Below the pieces are notes generated by a model. It ran no database searches, had not been told where the DNA came from, and saw only the letters and a list, made by a program, of their open reading frames with translations. DNA of 64,000 bases from Streptococcus pneumoniae (GTDB lineage: Bacteria > Bacillota > Bacilli > Lactobacillales > Streptococcaceae), in assembly GCA_040719455.1 (NCBI GenBank), contig JBFDTN010000001.1, positions 2,079,501-2,143,500 on the forward strand. Reading direction: 5' to 3'. How positions within the stretch are numbered: the stretch's first letter is position 1; every line of letters starts with the position of its first letter. The position numbers and the translations under genes are program-made. Positions 18,048 to 26,831 of this stretch are shown one piece after another.

Positions 18048-19093
18048 GAGAAGTACTACAAAAACGGCGCAGGGATTTTGTAGAAGACTGCATGAAATAC
18101 CTCCGCTATGTATTCAATGACCATTTCGTTCTCTTTTTACTTGTCTTTATCGGATTTTTAGCGCTTCAATACCGAGCTTTGTTGCAAGAGGTAACTGGCT
18201 ATTCGAGCTTAGTTTTGCTTGGGCTTAGTGTGTTGTCACTAGCTCTTTTGCCCCTAGGTTTTATTGCGACCTACATGGAGCGGGCGGATAAATTGTTTTT
18301 ATTAGCCAAAGAAGAAGAGTTGCGAATTTGGCTTGTAGCAGCTAGTCGCAGGTCTTATCTTTTTTGGGCAGTCTTGCAAAGTTTGGTCTTGCTAGTCGTT
18401 CTACCGATTTTTCTAGCCTTAAAATGGTCCATCTGGCTCTACATATTATATATGGGCTTGATGCTCCTTGGAAAATATCTGATATTTCAAAAAAAATCCG
18501 CTCGTTTACTTAGTGAAACGGGGGTGAATTGGGATTTTGCGATTGCTCAAGAAGAGGCACGTAAGCAAAGGATTCTTCGCTTCTTTGCCCTCTTTACGAC
18601 GGTCAAAGGTTTGTCCAATAGCGTGAAACGACGCAAGTATTTGGATGTCTTTTTGAACTTTGTCCCTAAAAAGCAAAGCCACACCTGGCAAAATCTCTAC
18701 CTACGCTCTTATTTGCGCAATGGCGATTTATTTGGCTTGACACTGCGCTTGCTATTTCTTTCCTTGTTGGTTCTTGTGAGCGTTTCTGAGGGTTTTATTG
18801 CTGCGATCCTTGTGCTCTTGTTTAATTATTTATTACTCTTTCAGCTCACCGCCCTCTACCAAGCTTATGATTACCAGTATTTGATTCGTCTATTTCCCTT
18901 GGAGAAAAAAGATAAGCTAAGAGGAGCTGCTTCCTTGATTCGCGCGATTGGGATGCTTGGTTTGGTGCTAGAAGCAGGAGTAGGTCTATTCTTTTTAGCG
19001 CAAAAAGAAAGTCTCTTGCTCCTAATAGGCGGAACGCTTGCTCTCTACTTCATCTATCTACCGTATCGCTTAAAGCGATTGGTTGACGAATAG
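18044..19093 (+). CDS. ecsB: ABC transporter permease EcsB
   Basis: This 349-residue integral membrane partner of EcsA has hydrophobic segments arranged as paired helices near residues 30-75, 105-140, 220-265 and 295-345, separated by basic loops, as in the EcsB family. Its start codon overlaps the ecsA stop by four bases, so translation is coupled. The 47-base gap to ccrZ has no terminator. Confidence 0.88.
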   Translation: MREVLQKRRRDFVEDCMKYLRYVFNDHFVLFLLVFIGFLALQYRALLQEVTGYSSLVLLGLSVLSLALLPLGFIATYMERADKLFLLAKEEELRIWLVAASRRSYLFWAVLQSLVLLVVLPIFLALKWSIWLYILYMGLMLLGKYLIFQKKSARLLSETGVNWDFAIAQEEARKQRILRFFALFTTVKGLSNSVKRRKYLDVFLNFVPKKQSHTWQNLYLRSYLRNGDLFGLTLRLLFLSLLVLVSVSEGFIAAILVLLFNYLLLFQLTALYQAYDYQYLIRLFPLEKKDKLRGAASLIRAIGMLGLVLEAGVGLFFLAQKESLLLLIGGTLALYFIYLPYRLKRLVDE

Positions 19094-19140
19094 GGTTAAA
19101 ATTAGTAAAATAGATAGGAAACTTTGTAACGGAGGGAAAG

Positions 19141-19935
19141 ATGGACTTGGTTGATAATGAGCTATCCCTAACGCCGATTGCTGGTAAAAGTGGAAAAGCC
19201 TTCATGGGAAGTTATCCAGACGGGGGGCGCGTTTTCGTCAAGATGAATACCACTCCCATACTAGCAGGTTTGGCAAGAGAGCAGATCGCTCCTCAGCTCT
19301 TGTGGAGCCGCCGCTTATCAGATGGCAATGTGATGAGTGGTCAAGAATGGCTGTCAGGAAATATCTTGACACCAAATGATATGACGAAAAAACAAATTGT
19401 CACAATTTTAACACGTCTTCACCGTTCGCGTCCCTTGATGACCCAGCTAAGCCGTTTAGGCTATCAAGTTGAGTCACCAGCGGAGTTGGTTGAAAATTGG
19501 TTGAATCGTGTACCTGTTGCCTTGAAACGCAACCAATATCTCTATTCAATTATCAAGGAATTACGGGCAACCTTGCCTGGTTTTCGTGAGGACTATGCGA
19601 CAATTGTCCATGGAGATGTGCGTCATAGTAATTGGATTGAGACAGAAAGTGGTATGGTCTACTTGGTGGATTGGGATTCTGTGCGATTGACCGATCGTAT
19701 GTTTGATGTTGCACATATTCTGAGTCACTATATCCCTGATACACGCTGGAAAGAGTGGTTGACTTTTTATGGTTACAAGTACAACCCGACGGTCTTGAAA
19801 AAACTATATTGGTTTAGTCAGTACACATATCTGTGTCAAATCGCTAGTTACTATGCCAATAATGATTTAGAAAATGTGAATCGGGAGATTTATGCGCTAC
19901 GCAACTTCCGTGCCAAATATGGAAAGGTATTATGA
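19141..19935 (+). CDS. ccrZ: Cell-cycle regulator CcrZ (phosphotransferase/APH-like fold)
   Basis: This 264-residue aminoglycoside-phosphotransferase-fold protein corresponds to the pneumococcal CcrZ/YtmP type, which coordinates DnaA-dependent replication initiation with FtsZ-ring formation. The catalytic loop [12 protein letters not shown] (about residues 156-167) and the metal-binding LVDWDSV (about 176-182) are intact. RBS GGAGGG lies seven bases before the ATG. It overlaps trmB by four bases; the ccrZ-trmB pair is conserved in streptococci. Confidence 0.9.
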   Translation: MDLVDNELSLTPIAGKSGKAFMGSYPDGGRVFVKMNTTPILAGLAREQIAPQLLWSRRLSDGNVMSGQEWLSGNILTPNDMTKKQIVTILTRLHRSRPLMTQLSRLGYQVESPAELVENWLNRVPVALKRNQYLYSIIKELRATLPGFREDYATIVHGDVRHSNWIETESGMVYLVDWDSVRLTDRMFDVAHILSHYIPDTRWKEWLTFYGYKYNPTVLKKLYWFSQYTYLCQIASYYANNDLENVNREIYALRNFRAKYGKVL

Positions 19936-20567
19936 GAGTTAGAAACCGCAAAGGAGCGACAGAATTACTAGAGGCTAACCCCCAGTATGTGGTTTTAAAC
20001 CCAGCAGATACAAAGGGAAAGTGGCAAGAGATTTTTGGAAATGACCATCCTATCCACATTGAGGTAGGAAGTGGTAAAGGGGCTTTCATCACAGGTATGG
20101 CTAAGCAAAATCCAGACATCAACTACATCGGAATTGACATTCAAAAGTCAGTTTTGAGCTATGCACTTGATAAGGTGCTAGCAGCTGATGTTCCCAATAT
20201 TAAATTACTGTGGGTTGATGGTTCTGACTTGACCAACTATTTTGAAGAGGGAGAGATTGACCGTCTTTATCTGAACTTCTCAGATCCGTGGCCGAAAAAA
20301 CGCCATGAAAAACGTCGCTTGACCTATAAATCTTTCCTTGATACCTTTAAGACAATTTTGCCTGAGCAGGGAGAGATTCATTTCAAGACAGATAATCGTG
20401 GTCTTTTTGAATACAGCTTAGTCAGCTTTTCACAGTATGGCATGACCCTAAATGGCGTCTGGCTTGATTTACATGCAAGCAGCATGGAAGGAAATGTCAT
20501 GACGGAGTACGAACAAAAATTCTCTAGTAAGGGACAAGTCATCTACCGAGTGGAAGCACAATTTTAA
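19932..20567 (+). CDS. trmB: tRNA (guanine-N7-)-methyltransferase TrmB
   Basis: This 211-residue SAM-dependent enzyme makes m7G46 in tRNA. The SAM site [11 protein letters not shown] is near residue 40. The TrmB signature [16 protein letters not shown] is near residues 114-129, and [12 protein letters not shown] follows near residue 151. The N-terminal [19 protein letters not shown] is typical. It is translationally coupled to ccrZ and is followed by the rimP promoter. Confidence 0.95.
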   Translation: MRVRNRKGATELLEANPQYVVLNPADTKGKWQEIFGNDHPIHIEVGSGKGAFITGMAKQNPDINYIGIDIQKSVLSYALDKVLAADVPNIKLLWVDGSDLTNYFEEGEIDRLYLNFSDPWPKKRHEKRRLTYKSFLDTFKTILPEQGEIHFKTDNRGLFEYSLVSFSQYGMTLNGVWLDLHASSMEGNVMTEYEQKFSSKGQVIYRVEAQF

Positions 20568-20617
20568 TCTGAAAAATCGTGCATGAAGACTAAAAAGTGC
20601 AGTAGAATACCTTTTTC

Positions 20618-20646
20618 TTGCATTTTGTGAAAAAAGGTGCTATACT
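20618..20646 (+). promoter_or_regulatory. Sigma-A promoter of the rimP-nusA-infB operon
   Basis: TTGCAT at 20618-20623 and TATACT at 20641-20646 are separated by 17 bp. It lies downstream of trmB and upstream of a leader hairpin. Confidence 0.75.
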
Positions 20647-20668
20647 GTGTACAGTGAATAAAGAAAGT

Positions 20669-20692
20669 GAGGCGGAGAAGTATCTTCGCCTC
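20669..20692 (+). ncRNA. Leader hairpin upstream of rimP
   Basis: GAGGCGGAGA (20669-20678) pairs with TCTTCGCCTC (20683-20692) around an AGTA loop, with one G-T pair. It falls in the 5' leader, 13 bases before the rimP ribosome binding site. It is not followed by a T-run, so it is not a plain terminator. It could stabilise the message or bind a regulator. Confidence 0.5.
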
Positions 20693-20718
20693 TTATATCT
20701 GTAAGGAGGTGTAGCCTT

Positions 20719-21189
20719 ATCGCAACGATTGTAGAATTAGTCAAAGAAGTGATTGAGCCAGCGATTCAAGCGCCGTTTGAATTGGTGGATATCGAGTATG
20801 GCAAGCTCGGTGGAGATATGGTTTTGAGCATTTTTGTGGATAAACCAGAAGGGATCAGTCTCAATGATACAGCGGATTTGACAGAGATTATCAGTCCACT
20901 CTTAGATACCATTAAACCAGATCCATTTCCAGAGCAGTATTTCTTGGAAGTGACCAGTCCTGGTCTTGAGCGTCCTTTAAAAACCAAAGAGCAGGTTTTG
21001 GGAGCTGTTGGCAAGTATATCCATGTTGGACTTTATCAAGCGATTGATAAGCAAAAAGTTTTTGAAGGGACATTATTGTCTTTTGAAAATGATGTGATGA
21101 CCATCGAGTATATGGATAAGACACGCAAAAAAGAAGTCGAAATTCCTTACAATCTTGTATCAAAAGCAAGATTAGCCGTAAAAATTTAA
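20719..21189 (+). CDS. rimP: Ribosome maturation factor RimP
   Basis: RimP assists assembly of the 30S subunit. Conserved segments are [38 protein letters not shown] and the C-terminal SH3-like [10 protein letters not shown]... [10 protein letters not shown]. Start choice is unusual. A full AAGGAGGT lies at 20703-20710, and the only codon at a suitable distance in this frame is ATC at 20719, giving an N-terminus (I)[13 protein letters not shown] that matches the expected first helix. The first standard start in frame is GTG at 20749, about 39 bases from the ribosome binding site, and it would drop that helix. It is the first gene of the nusA-infB operon. Confidence 0.85.
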   Translation: MATIVELVKEVIEPAIQAPFELVDIEYGKLGGDMVLSIFVDKPEGISLNDTADLTEIISPLLDTIKPDPFPEQYFLEVTSPGLERPLKTKEQVLGAVGKYIHVGLYQAIDKQKVFEGTLLSFENDVMTIEYMDKTRKKEVEIPYNLVSKARLAVKI

Positions 21190-21230
21190 GACAGAAAGGA
21201 TTGCTTTTGGAGGACAAAAGCTAGAAAATT

Positions 21231-22376
21231 ATGAGCAAAGAAATGCTAGATGCTTTTCGCATCTTAGAAGAAGACAAGGGAATCAAAAAAGAAGACATCA
21301 TTGACGCTGTCATTGAATCGCTTCGTTCTGCCTACCGTAGACGATATGGTCAAGCAGATAGTGCAGCGATTGAATTTAATGAAAAGACAGGGGATTTCCG
21401 TGTCTTTACTGTCCGAGAAGTGGTAGATGAAGTCTTTGATAGTCGTCTCGAGATTAGTCTGAAAGACGCCCTTGCCATCAACACAGCCTATGAGCTTGGG
21501 GATAAAATCAAGTTTGAAGAAGCTCCAGCTGAATTTGGTCGTGTGGCTGCCCAATCGGCGAAGCAAACCATCATGGAAAAGATGCGTAAGCAAACGCGTG
21601 CCATTACTTACAACACCTATAAGGAACATGAAAATGAGATCATGAGCGGGACGGTTGAGCGTTTTGATAATAAGTTTATCTATGTAAATCTTGGTAGCAT
21701 CGAAGCTCAATTATCAAAGCAAGATCAAATCCCTGGAGAAGTGTTCCAATCTCATGATCGCATTGAAGTCTTTGTCTATAAGGTTGAGGACAATCCTCGT
21801 GGGGTGAGTGTCTTTGTTAGCCGCAGCCATCCTGAGATGATCAAGCGTTTGATGGAGCAAGAAATTCCTGAAGTGTATGATGGTACAGTTGAGATCATGA
21901 GCGTAGCTCGTGAAGCAGGAGACAGAACTAAAGTCGCCGTTCGCAGTCACAATCCAAATGTCGATGCTATCGGAACGATTGTTGGTCGTGGTGGTGCAAA
22001 TATCAAAAAGATCACTAGCAAATTCCACCCAACCAAGTATGACTCTAAGTTGGACAAAATGGTTCCTGTGGAAGAAAATATCGATGTCATCGAATGGATG
22101 CCAGATGAAGCAGAATTCATCTACAATGCGATTGCACCAGCAGAGGTTGATCAAGTCATCTTTGATGAAAATGACAGCAAACGTGCCCTTGTCGTTGTAC
22201 CAGATAATAAATTATCACTTGCGATTGGTCGCCGTGGGCAAAATGTCCGTCTAGCAGCTCATCTGACAGGTTTCCGCATTGACATCAAGTCTGCTAGCGA
22301 GTTTGAAGCAATGGAAGAAGCCACAGAGGAAAGCCAAGAAATCGAAGAATTGGTAGAAAGCGATAGCGCAGAATAA
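21231..22376 (+). CDS. nusA: Transcription termination/antitermination factor NusA
   Basis: This 381-residue RNA polymerase-binding factor controls pausing and termination. The N-terminal domain starts MSKEMLDAFRILEEDKGIKKEDII. The S1 domain lies near residues 133-200, then KH1 (NVDAIGTIVGRGGANIKKI) and KH2 (LSLAIGRRGQNVRLAAHLTGFRIDI). The protein ends soon after KH2 with a short acidic tail, as in other Firmicutes, without the C-terminal repeats of enterobacterial NusA. It is 41 bases after rimP and 17 bases before ylxR. Confidence 0.95.
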   Translation: MSKEMLDAFRILEEDKGIKKEDIIDAVIESLRSAYRRRYGQADSAAIEFNEKTGDFRVFTVREVVDEVFDSRLEISLKDALAINTAYELGDKIKFEEAPAEFGRVAAQSAKQTIMEKMRKQTRAITYNTYKEHENEIMSGTVERFDNKFIYVNLGSIEAQLSKQDQIPGEVFQSHDRIEVFVYKVEDNPRGVSVFVSRSHPEMIKRLMEQEIPEVYDGTVEIMSVAREAGDRTKVAVRSHNPNVDAIGTIVGRGGANIKKITSKFHPTKYDSKLDKMVPVEENIDVIEWMPDEAEFIYNAIAPAEVDQVIFDENDSKRALVVVPDNKLSLAIGRRGQNVRLAAHLTGFRIDIKSASEFEAMEEATEESQEIEELVESDSAE

Positions 22377-22393
22377 ACGAGAAGAGGGAAGAA

Positions 22394-22690
22394 ATGGTCA
22401 AAACAAGAAAAATCCCTTTACGAAAATCGGTCGTCTCAAACGAAGTCATTGACAAACGTGATCTTCTTCGCATTGTGAAAAATAAGGAAGGTCAAGTCTT
22501 TATTGACCCGACAGGCAAGGCAAATGGGCGTGGGGCTTATATCAAGCTAGACAATGAAGAAGCACTTATTGCCAAGAAGAAAAAGGTATTTAACCGTAGT
22601 TTTAGCATGGAAGTGGAAGAGCAGTTCTATGACGAATTGATCGCTTATGTTGATCATAAAGTGAAGAGAAGAGAGTTGGGTCTTGAATAA
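22394..22690 (+). CDS. ylxR: YlxR/RnpM family protein (DUF448)
   Basis: This 98-residue basic RNA-binding protein sits in the nusA-infB operon. In Bacillus the homologue has been linked to RNase P modulation. It shows RKIPLRKSVVSNEV at the start and the family motif GRGAYIKLD. The next gene starts inside its last codons (TTG at 22683), so translation is coupled. Confidence 0.88.
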   Translation: MVKTRKIPLRKSVVSNEVIDKRDLLRIVKNKEGQVFIDPTGKANGRGAYIKLDNEEALIAKKKKVFNRSFSMEVEEQFYDELIAYVDHKVKRRELGLE

Positions 22691-22982
22691 TCAAAAATTA
22701 GCCAATCTCTTGGGTCTAGCCCAGCGGGCTGGTCGCATTATTTCGGGTGAAGAGTTAGTGGTCAAAGCCATTCAGGAAGGAAAGGCAAAGATTATCTTTT
22801 TAGCCCATGATGCTGCCCCAAATTTGACCAAGAAGATAACCGATAAAAGTCGAACTTACAACGTAGAAGTATTTACCGTGTTTTCAACACTAGATTTAAG
22901 CACTGCGATTGGCAAGCCTCGTAAGGTCTTGGCAGTCACAGATGCTGGATTTTCAAAGAAAATGAGGTCTCTTATGGAATAG
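22683..22982 (+). CDS. ylxQ: YlxQ, L7Ae-like ribosomal/K-turn RNA-binding protein
   Basis: This 99-residue L7Ae/L30e-fold protein probably binds kink-turn RNA. The [21 protein letters not shown] and [17 protein letters not shown] segments are characteristic. The start is TTG at 22683, overlapping the ylxR stop. No ATG is available. The gap to infB is 16 bases. Confidence 0.88.
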   Translation: MNNQKLANLLGLAQRAGRIISGEELVVKAIQEGKAKIIFLAHDAAPNLTKKITDKSRTYNVEVFTVFSTLDLSTAIGKPRKVLAVTDAGFSKKMRSLME

Positions 22983-22998
22983 AAGAGGAGGACAAAAT

Positions 22999-25737
22999 TT
23001 GTCTAAAAAAAGATTGTATGAAATCGCCAAAGAATTGGGCAAAGAAAGCAAGGAAATCGTCGCTCGTGCCAAAGAGCTAGGCTTTTCTGTCAAAAGCCAT
23101 GCCAGCAGTGTAGAGCAAGAAGCGGCGGACAAGATTGCAGCTAGCTTTAAAACAGTAGCTAAAGTACAAGCAGAAAAAGTAGAAAAACCTCAGCCGAAGG
23201 TAGAAAAGAAAGCTGAGCCAGCTCCACAAGTCAAAGTGGAAGAAAAAGCAGCTCCGCCAAAAGAGCAGACTAAAAAAGTCAGCCGTCCTCAGAGTCGAAA
23301 CTTTAAGGCAGAGCGAGAAGCGAGAGCCAAAGAGCAGGCAGAGCGCCGCAAGAAACAGCAGGACACACGCAAAGCTGAGCCTAAAGGAAATCAAAATTCG
23401 CAAAAAGACCAAGCGTCACAAGGACAAAAATTCCAAGGCAAAGAGCGGACTCGTAAGGATAACCGAGACAATCGCCGTGATTTTAGAGGTGGCAAGCAAA
23501 ATGGATACGGACAAGACAATCGCAAGGTTGCTCCTGCTCCAAAACCACGGATTGATTTCAAAGCGCGTGCTGCAGCCCTAAAAGCAGAGCAAAATGCTGA
23601 ATACGCCCGCACCAGCGAAGAGCGTTTCAAGCAGGCGCAGGAAGCCAAAGCAGCTCAGCAAGTGAAGAAAAAGGAAAAGTTGGAAGACATTTTTGTGGAA
23701 CTACCAACACCAAGCGCAGCTCCAATTACTGCCGTTCCAACTCCAGCTCCTGCTGAGAACCGTCGGAAAAAACAAGCTCGACCAGAAAAACGTCGTGATG
23801 ATTTTGATCACGAAGAAGAAGGTCCACGAAAACAACAAAAGAATCGAAACAGTCAGAATCAAGTGAGAAATCAAAAGAATAGTAACTGGAATACCAATAA
23901 GAAAAACAAAAAAGGTAAAAATAACAGAAATAGCAACCAAGCACCAAAACCGGTCACAGAACGCAAGTTCCACGAATTGCCAAGTGAGTTTGAATACACA
24001 GCTGGCATGACCGTTGCAGAAATTGCAAAACGGATCAAACGTGAACCAGCAGAAATCGTGAAGAAGCTCTTCATGATGGGGGTTATGGCAACGCAAAACC
24101 AATCTTTAGATGGAGAAACCATTGAACTTTTGATGGTGGATTACGGGATTGAAGCCAAAGAAAAAGTGGAAGTCGATACAGCTGATATCGAGCGTTTCTT
24201 TGTCGATGAAGAGTATATCAATGCTGAGGAGCTAACCGAGCGTCCACCAGTTGTGACGATTATGGGACACGTTGACCACGGTAAAACGACCCTTCTTGAT
24301 ACTCTTCGTAATTCGCGTGTAGCAACAGGAGAAGCTGGAGGAATCACTCAGCATATCGGTGCCTACCAAATCGAAGAAAATGGCAAGAAAATCACCTTCC
24401 TTGATACCCCAGGACACGCGGCATTTACTAGCATGCGTGCGCGTGGAGCGTCTGTAACGGATATCACTATCTTGGTTGTCGCCGCAGATGACGGTGTGAT
24501 GCCACAGACCATTGAAGCGATTAACCACTCTAAAGCCGCGAATGTTCCAATCATCGTAGCCATTAACAAGATTGACAAGCCAGGGGCAAATCCTGAGCGT
24601 GTCATCGGTGAATTGGCAGAGCATGGAGTTATGTCAACAGCATGGGGCGGTGACTCAGAATTCGTTGAAATCTCAGCGAAGTTCAATCAAAACATTGATG
24701 AACTCCTTGAGACAGTTCTCTTGGTTGCTGAAATCCAAGAATTGAAAGCAGACCCAACAGTTCGTGCCATTGGTACAGTTATTGAAGCACGCTTGGATAA
24801 AGGAAAAGGTGCTGTTGCGACCCTTCTTGTCCAACAAGGTACGTTGAATGTGCAAGATCCGATCGTTGTCGGAAATACCTTTGGACGTGTCCGTGCCATG
24901 ACCAATGACCTTGGTCGTCGTGTAAAAGTAGCTGGACCATCAACACCTGTTTCAATCACTGGTTTGAATGAAACACCGATGGCAGGAGATCACTTTGCCG
25001 TTTATGAAGATGAAAAAGCAGCGCGTGCAGCTGGGGAAGAACGTGCCAAACGTGCCCTTATGAAGCAACGCCAAGCAACTCATCGTGTCAGCCTTGAAAA
25101 TCTCTTTGATACCCTTAAAGCAGGTGAAGTTAAGTCTGTCAATGTTATTATCAAGGCAGATGTGCAAGGTTCAGTTGAAGCCCTTGCAGCTTCTCTTCAA
25201 AAGATTGAAGTCGAAGGTGTGAAAGTAACCATCGTTCACTCAGCAGTTGGGGCGATCAATGAATCAGATGTGACACTTGCAGAAGCCTCAAATGCCTTTA
25301 TCATCGGATTTAACGTCCGCCCTACGCCACAGGCTCGTCAACAAGCAGATACGGATGAAGTGGAAATTCGTCTTCACAGCATTATCTACAAGGTGATTGA
25401 AGAAGTAGAAGATGCCATGAAAGGAATGCTTGACCCAGAATTTGAAGAGAAAATCATTGGTGAAGCTCTTATCCGCGAAACCTTTAAAGTATCTAAAGTC
25501 GGCACTATCGGTGGATTTATGGTTATCAACGGAAAAGTTACCCGTGATTCAAGTGTCCGTGTTATCCGTGACGGCGTTGTTGTCTTTGACGGCAAACTCG
25601 CGAGCTTAAAACACTTCAAAGACGATGTTAAAGAAATCACCAACGGCCGTGAAGGTGGACTGATGGTTGAAAACTACAACGACCTCAAAGTCGATGACGT
25701 TATCGAAGCCTACATCATGGAAGAAATTAAAAAATAA
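22999..25737 (+). CDS. infB: Translation initiation factor IF-2
   Basis: This 912-residue GTPase brings fMet-tRNA to the 30S subunit. The N-terminal IF2N domain ([19 protein letters not shown]) is followed by a long Lys/Gln/Asn-rich linker to about residue 330 and a second IF2N ([20 protein letters not shown]). G motifs are GHVDHGKTT (G1), DTPGH (G3) and NKID (G4). Domains II to IV run to the C-terminus. The start is TTG at 22999 behind GAGGAGGAC. The next gene, rbfA, is unusually far away (578 bp). Confidence 0.96.
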   Translation: MSKKRLYEIAKELGKESKEIVARAKELGFSVKSHASSVEQEAADKIAASFKTVAKVQAEKVEKPQPKVEKKAEPAPQVKVEEKAAPPKEQTKKVSRPQSRNFKAEREARAKEQAERRKKQQDTRKAEPKGNQNSQKDQASQGQKFQGKERTRKDNRDNRRDFRGGKQNGYGQDNRKVAPAPKPRIDFKARAAALKAEQNAEYARTSEERFKQAQEAKAAQQVKKKEKLEDIFVELPTPSAAPITAVPTPAPAENRRKKQARPEKRRDDFDHEEEGPRKQQKNRNSQNQVRNQKNSNWNTNKKNKKGKNNRNSNQAPKPVTERKFHELPSEFEYTAGMTVAEIAKRIKREPAEIVKKLFMMGVMATQNQSLDGETIELLMVDYGIEAKEKVEVDTADIERFFVDEEYINAEELTERPPVVTIMGHVDHGKTTLLDTLRNSRVATGEAGGITQHIGAYQIEENGKKITFLDTPGHAAFTSMRARGASVTDITILVVAADDGVMPQTIEAINHSKAANVPIIVAINKIDKPGANPERVIGELAEHGVMSTAWGGDSEFVEISAKFNQNIDELLETVLLVAEIQELKADPTVRAIGTVIEARLDKGKGAVATLLVQQGTLNVQDPIVVGNTFGRVRAMTNDLGRRVKVAGPSTPVSITGLNETPMAGDHFAVYEDEKAARAAGEERAKRALMKQRQATHRVSLENLFDTLKAGEVKSVNVIIKADVQGSVEALAASLQKIEVEGVKVTIVHSAVGAINESDVTLAEASNAFIIGFNVRPTPQARQQADTDEVEIRLHSIIYKVIEEVEDAMKGMLDPEFEEKIIGEALIRETFKVSKVGTIGGFMVINGKVTRDSSVRVIRDGVVVFDGKLASLKHFKDDVKEITNGREGGLMVENYNDLKVDDVIEAYIMEEIKK

Positions 25738-25745
25738 GATACAAA

Positions 25746-25834
25746 GCCCGTAAAGTGCCAAGCAAAATTAGGAGTTCTGACGACGGAGCGCCTGCTTTCA
25801 GGATGAACTCTCTATTTTGCACTGCACTTAGGGC
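25746..25834. repeat. Long stem-loop intergenic repeat unit 1 (infB-rbfA gap)
   Basis: This near-90-base fold has nested arms: GCCC/GGGC, AAGTGC/GCACTT, GCAAAAT/ATTTTGC and GAGTTC/GAACTC, with a small CTG/CAG inner loop. The beginning GATACAAAGCCCGTAAA recurs at 26070 as GATACAAGCCCGTAAA, so this is one of two related units. Its flank TTAGCTAAGTAGTGA (25843-25857) is matched by TTCGCTAAGTAGTGA near 26214-26228. It looks like a dispersed repeat rather than a gene. Confidence 0.75.
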
Positions 25835-25899
25835 GTGTTCAGTTAGCTAAGTAGTGAGAGCGTTAAAAAAGTTTCAGCATACCCAAAGGGCATCCGTAT

Positions 25900-26069
25900 C
25901 CGTAGAACGAGTCAAGCTCGTAACGGCTACGGAAAACTAGAAGATTGGAGCAGTGTTCATTGAACACAAGTCGATCTATCCCTAAAGGGAGCCAACTCTG
26001 TAATTGATTGAAATCAACACATCTTTGTCTCTTTTTTGCCAGACTTTTAGCTCGAACACAATTTCTTAA
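25900..26069. repeat. Structured middle segment of the infB-rbfA gap
   Basis: It contains a nested hairpin (CCGTAG/CTACGG outside ACGAG/CTCGT, 25909-25942), a 15-bp palindrome GTGTTCA T TGAACAC (25954-25968), and a segment starting CCTAAAGGGAGCC at 25981. That segment is collinear with 26142-26217, including a TTGATT/AATCAA hairpin at the position where the second copy has CCAGCT/AGCTGG. No ORF with a ribosome binding site is seen. Confidence 0.65.
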
Positions 26070-26236
26070 GATACAAGCCCGTAAAACACAAAGTGAAAAT
26101 AGGAAATCTGACGAAGAGCCTTTGAGCTCTAGGAAGATTTGCCCCTAAAGGGAGCCGCTGCTGTAACCAGCTAAAGCTGGACATCAGCGTCTCTTTTTCA
26201 CACAGTGTTTAGTTCGCTAAGTAGTGATAATGTAAC
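26070..26236. repeat. Intergenic repeat unit 2 (infB-rbfA gap)
   Basis: It starts GATACAAGCCCGTAAAA. An AAATCT/AGATTT pair encloses an AGAGC/GCTCT hairpin (26106-26140). Next comes CCTAAAGGGAGCC and a hairpin CCAGCT aa AGCTGG (26167-26180) flanked by GCTG/CAGC, then GTCTCTTTTT. The unit ends GCTAAGTAGTGATAATGT, as unit 1 does. Confidence 0.7.
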
Positions 26237-26253
26237 AAAATCAAAGAAGAAAC

Positions 26254-26276
26254 GAGCCAGCTTTGCTGGCTGGTTT
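26254..26276 (+). terminator. Hairpin before rbfA (possible attenuator)
   Basis: AGCCAGC and GCTGGCT surround a TTT loop and are followed by GGTTTTCG. It lies 40 bases upstream of the rbfA start and may limit read-through from infB. Confidence 0.45.
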
Positions 26277-26315
26277 TCGAATATAGAATATATAAAATAG
26301 TAAAAGGAGGAAATC

Positions 26316-26663
26316 ATGGCGAATCATTTTCGTGTGGACCGTGTCGGTATGGAAATCAAGCGCGAAGTCAATGAGATTTTGCAAAAGAAAGTCCGTGACC
26401 CACGTGTAGCAGGCGTGACCATTACAGATGTCCAAATGCTGGGTGATTTGTCGATGGCTAAGGTCTATTACACCATTATGAGTGACCTAGCCTCAGACAA
26501 TCAAAAAGCTCAGCTTGGACTTGAAAAAGCAACAGGCACCATTAAGCGAGAACTCGGTCGAAATCTAAAGATGTACAAGATTCCAGATTTAACATTTGTC
26601 AAAGATGAATCTATTGAATATGGAAATAAAATTGATCAAATGTTGCGAAATTTAGAGAAATAA
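26316..26663 (+). CDS. rbfA: Ribosome-binding factor A
   Basis: This 115-residue KH-like protein acts in 30S maturation. Signatures are [41 protein letters not shown] and [28 protein letters not shown] lies seven bases before the ATG. It ends the rimP-infB cluster and is followed at once by a strong terminator. The 578-bp repeat-filled gap from infB may give it partly separate expression. Confidence 0.95.
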   Translation: MANHFRVDRVGMEIKREVNEILQKKVRDPRVAGVTITDVQMLGDLSMAKVYYTIMSDLASDNQKAQLGLEKATGTIKRELGRNLKMYKIPDLTFVKDESIEYGNKIDQMLRNLEK

Positions 26664-26670
26664 TTCAGAA

Positions 26671-26696
26671 AACGGTAGGAAAATCCTACCGTTTTT
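26671..26696 (+). terminator. Rho-independent terminator after rbfA
   Basis: The perfect ten-base stem AACGGTAGGA/TCCTACCGTT with an AAA loop runs into TTTT. It also isolates the pilus locus from the upstream operon. Confidence 0.9.
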
Positions 26697-26758
26697 CTAA
26701 TATTTTTGTAAATTTTTTGTGAAAACGAAATATTCATTGATATTATTGCAAAAAAGGG

Positions 26759-26788
26759 TTGACAAATCCTAAGGAGCAGGAGTAAAAT
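26759..26788 (+). promoter_or_regulatory. Promoter of the pilus locus
   Basis: A perfect TTGACA -35 at 26759-26764 and TAAAAT at 26783-26788 are separated by 18 bp. The backbone pilin start is 44 bases further on. No obvious operator is seen beyond AT-rich sequence, and no dedicated regulator gene is in the locus. Confidence 0.7.
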
Positions 26789-26831
26789 ATAGAGGTCTTC
26801 ATATTACAAAAAAAGAAAAGGAGAGATTAAC

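Noticed and set aside
24232-24686. Minus-strand open frames inside infB
   Set aside because: They are shadows of a highly expressed, codon-biased gene; the plus-strand IF-2 reading is unambiguous.
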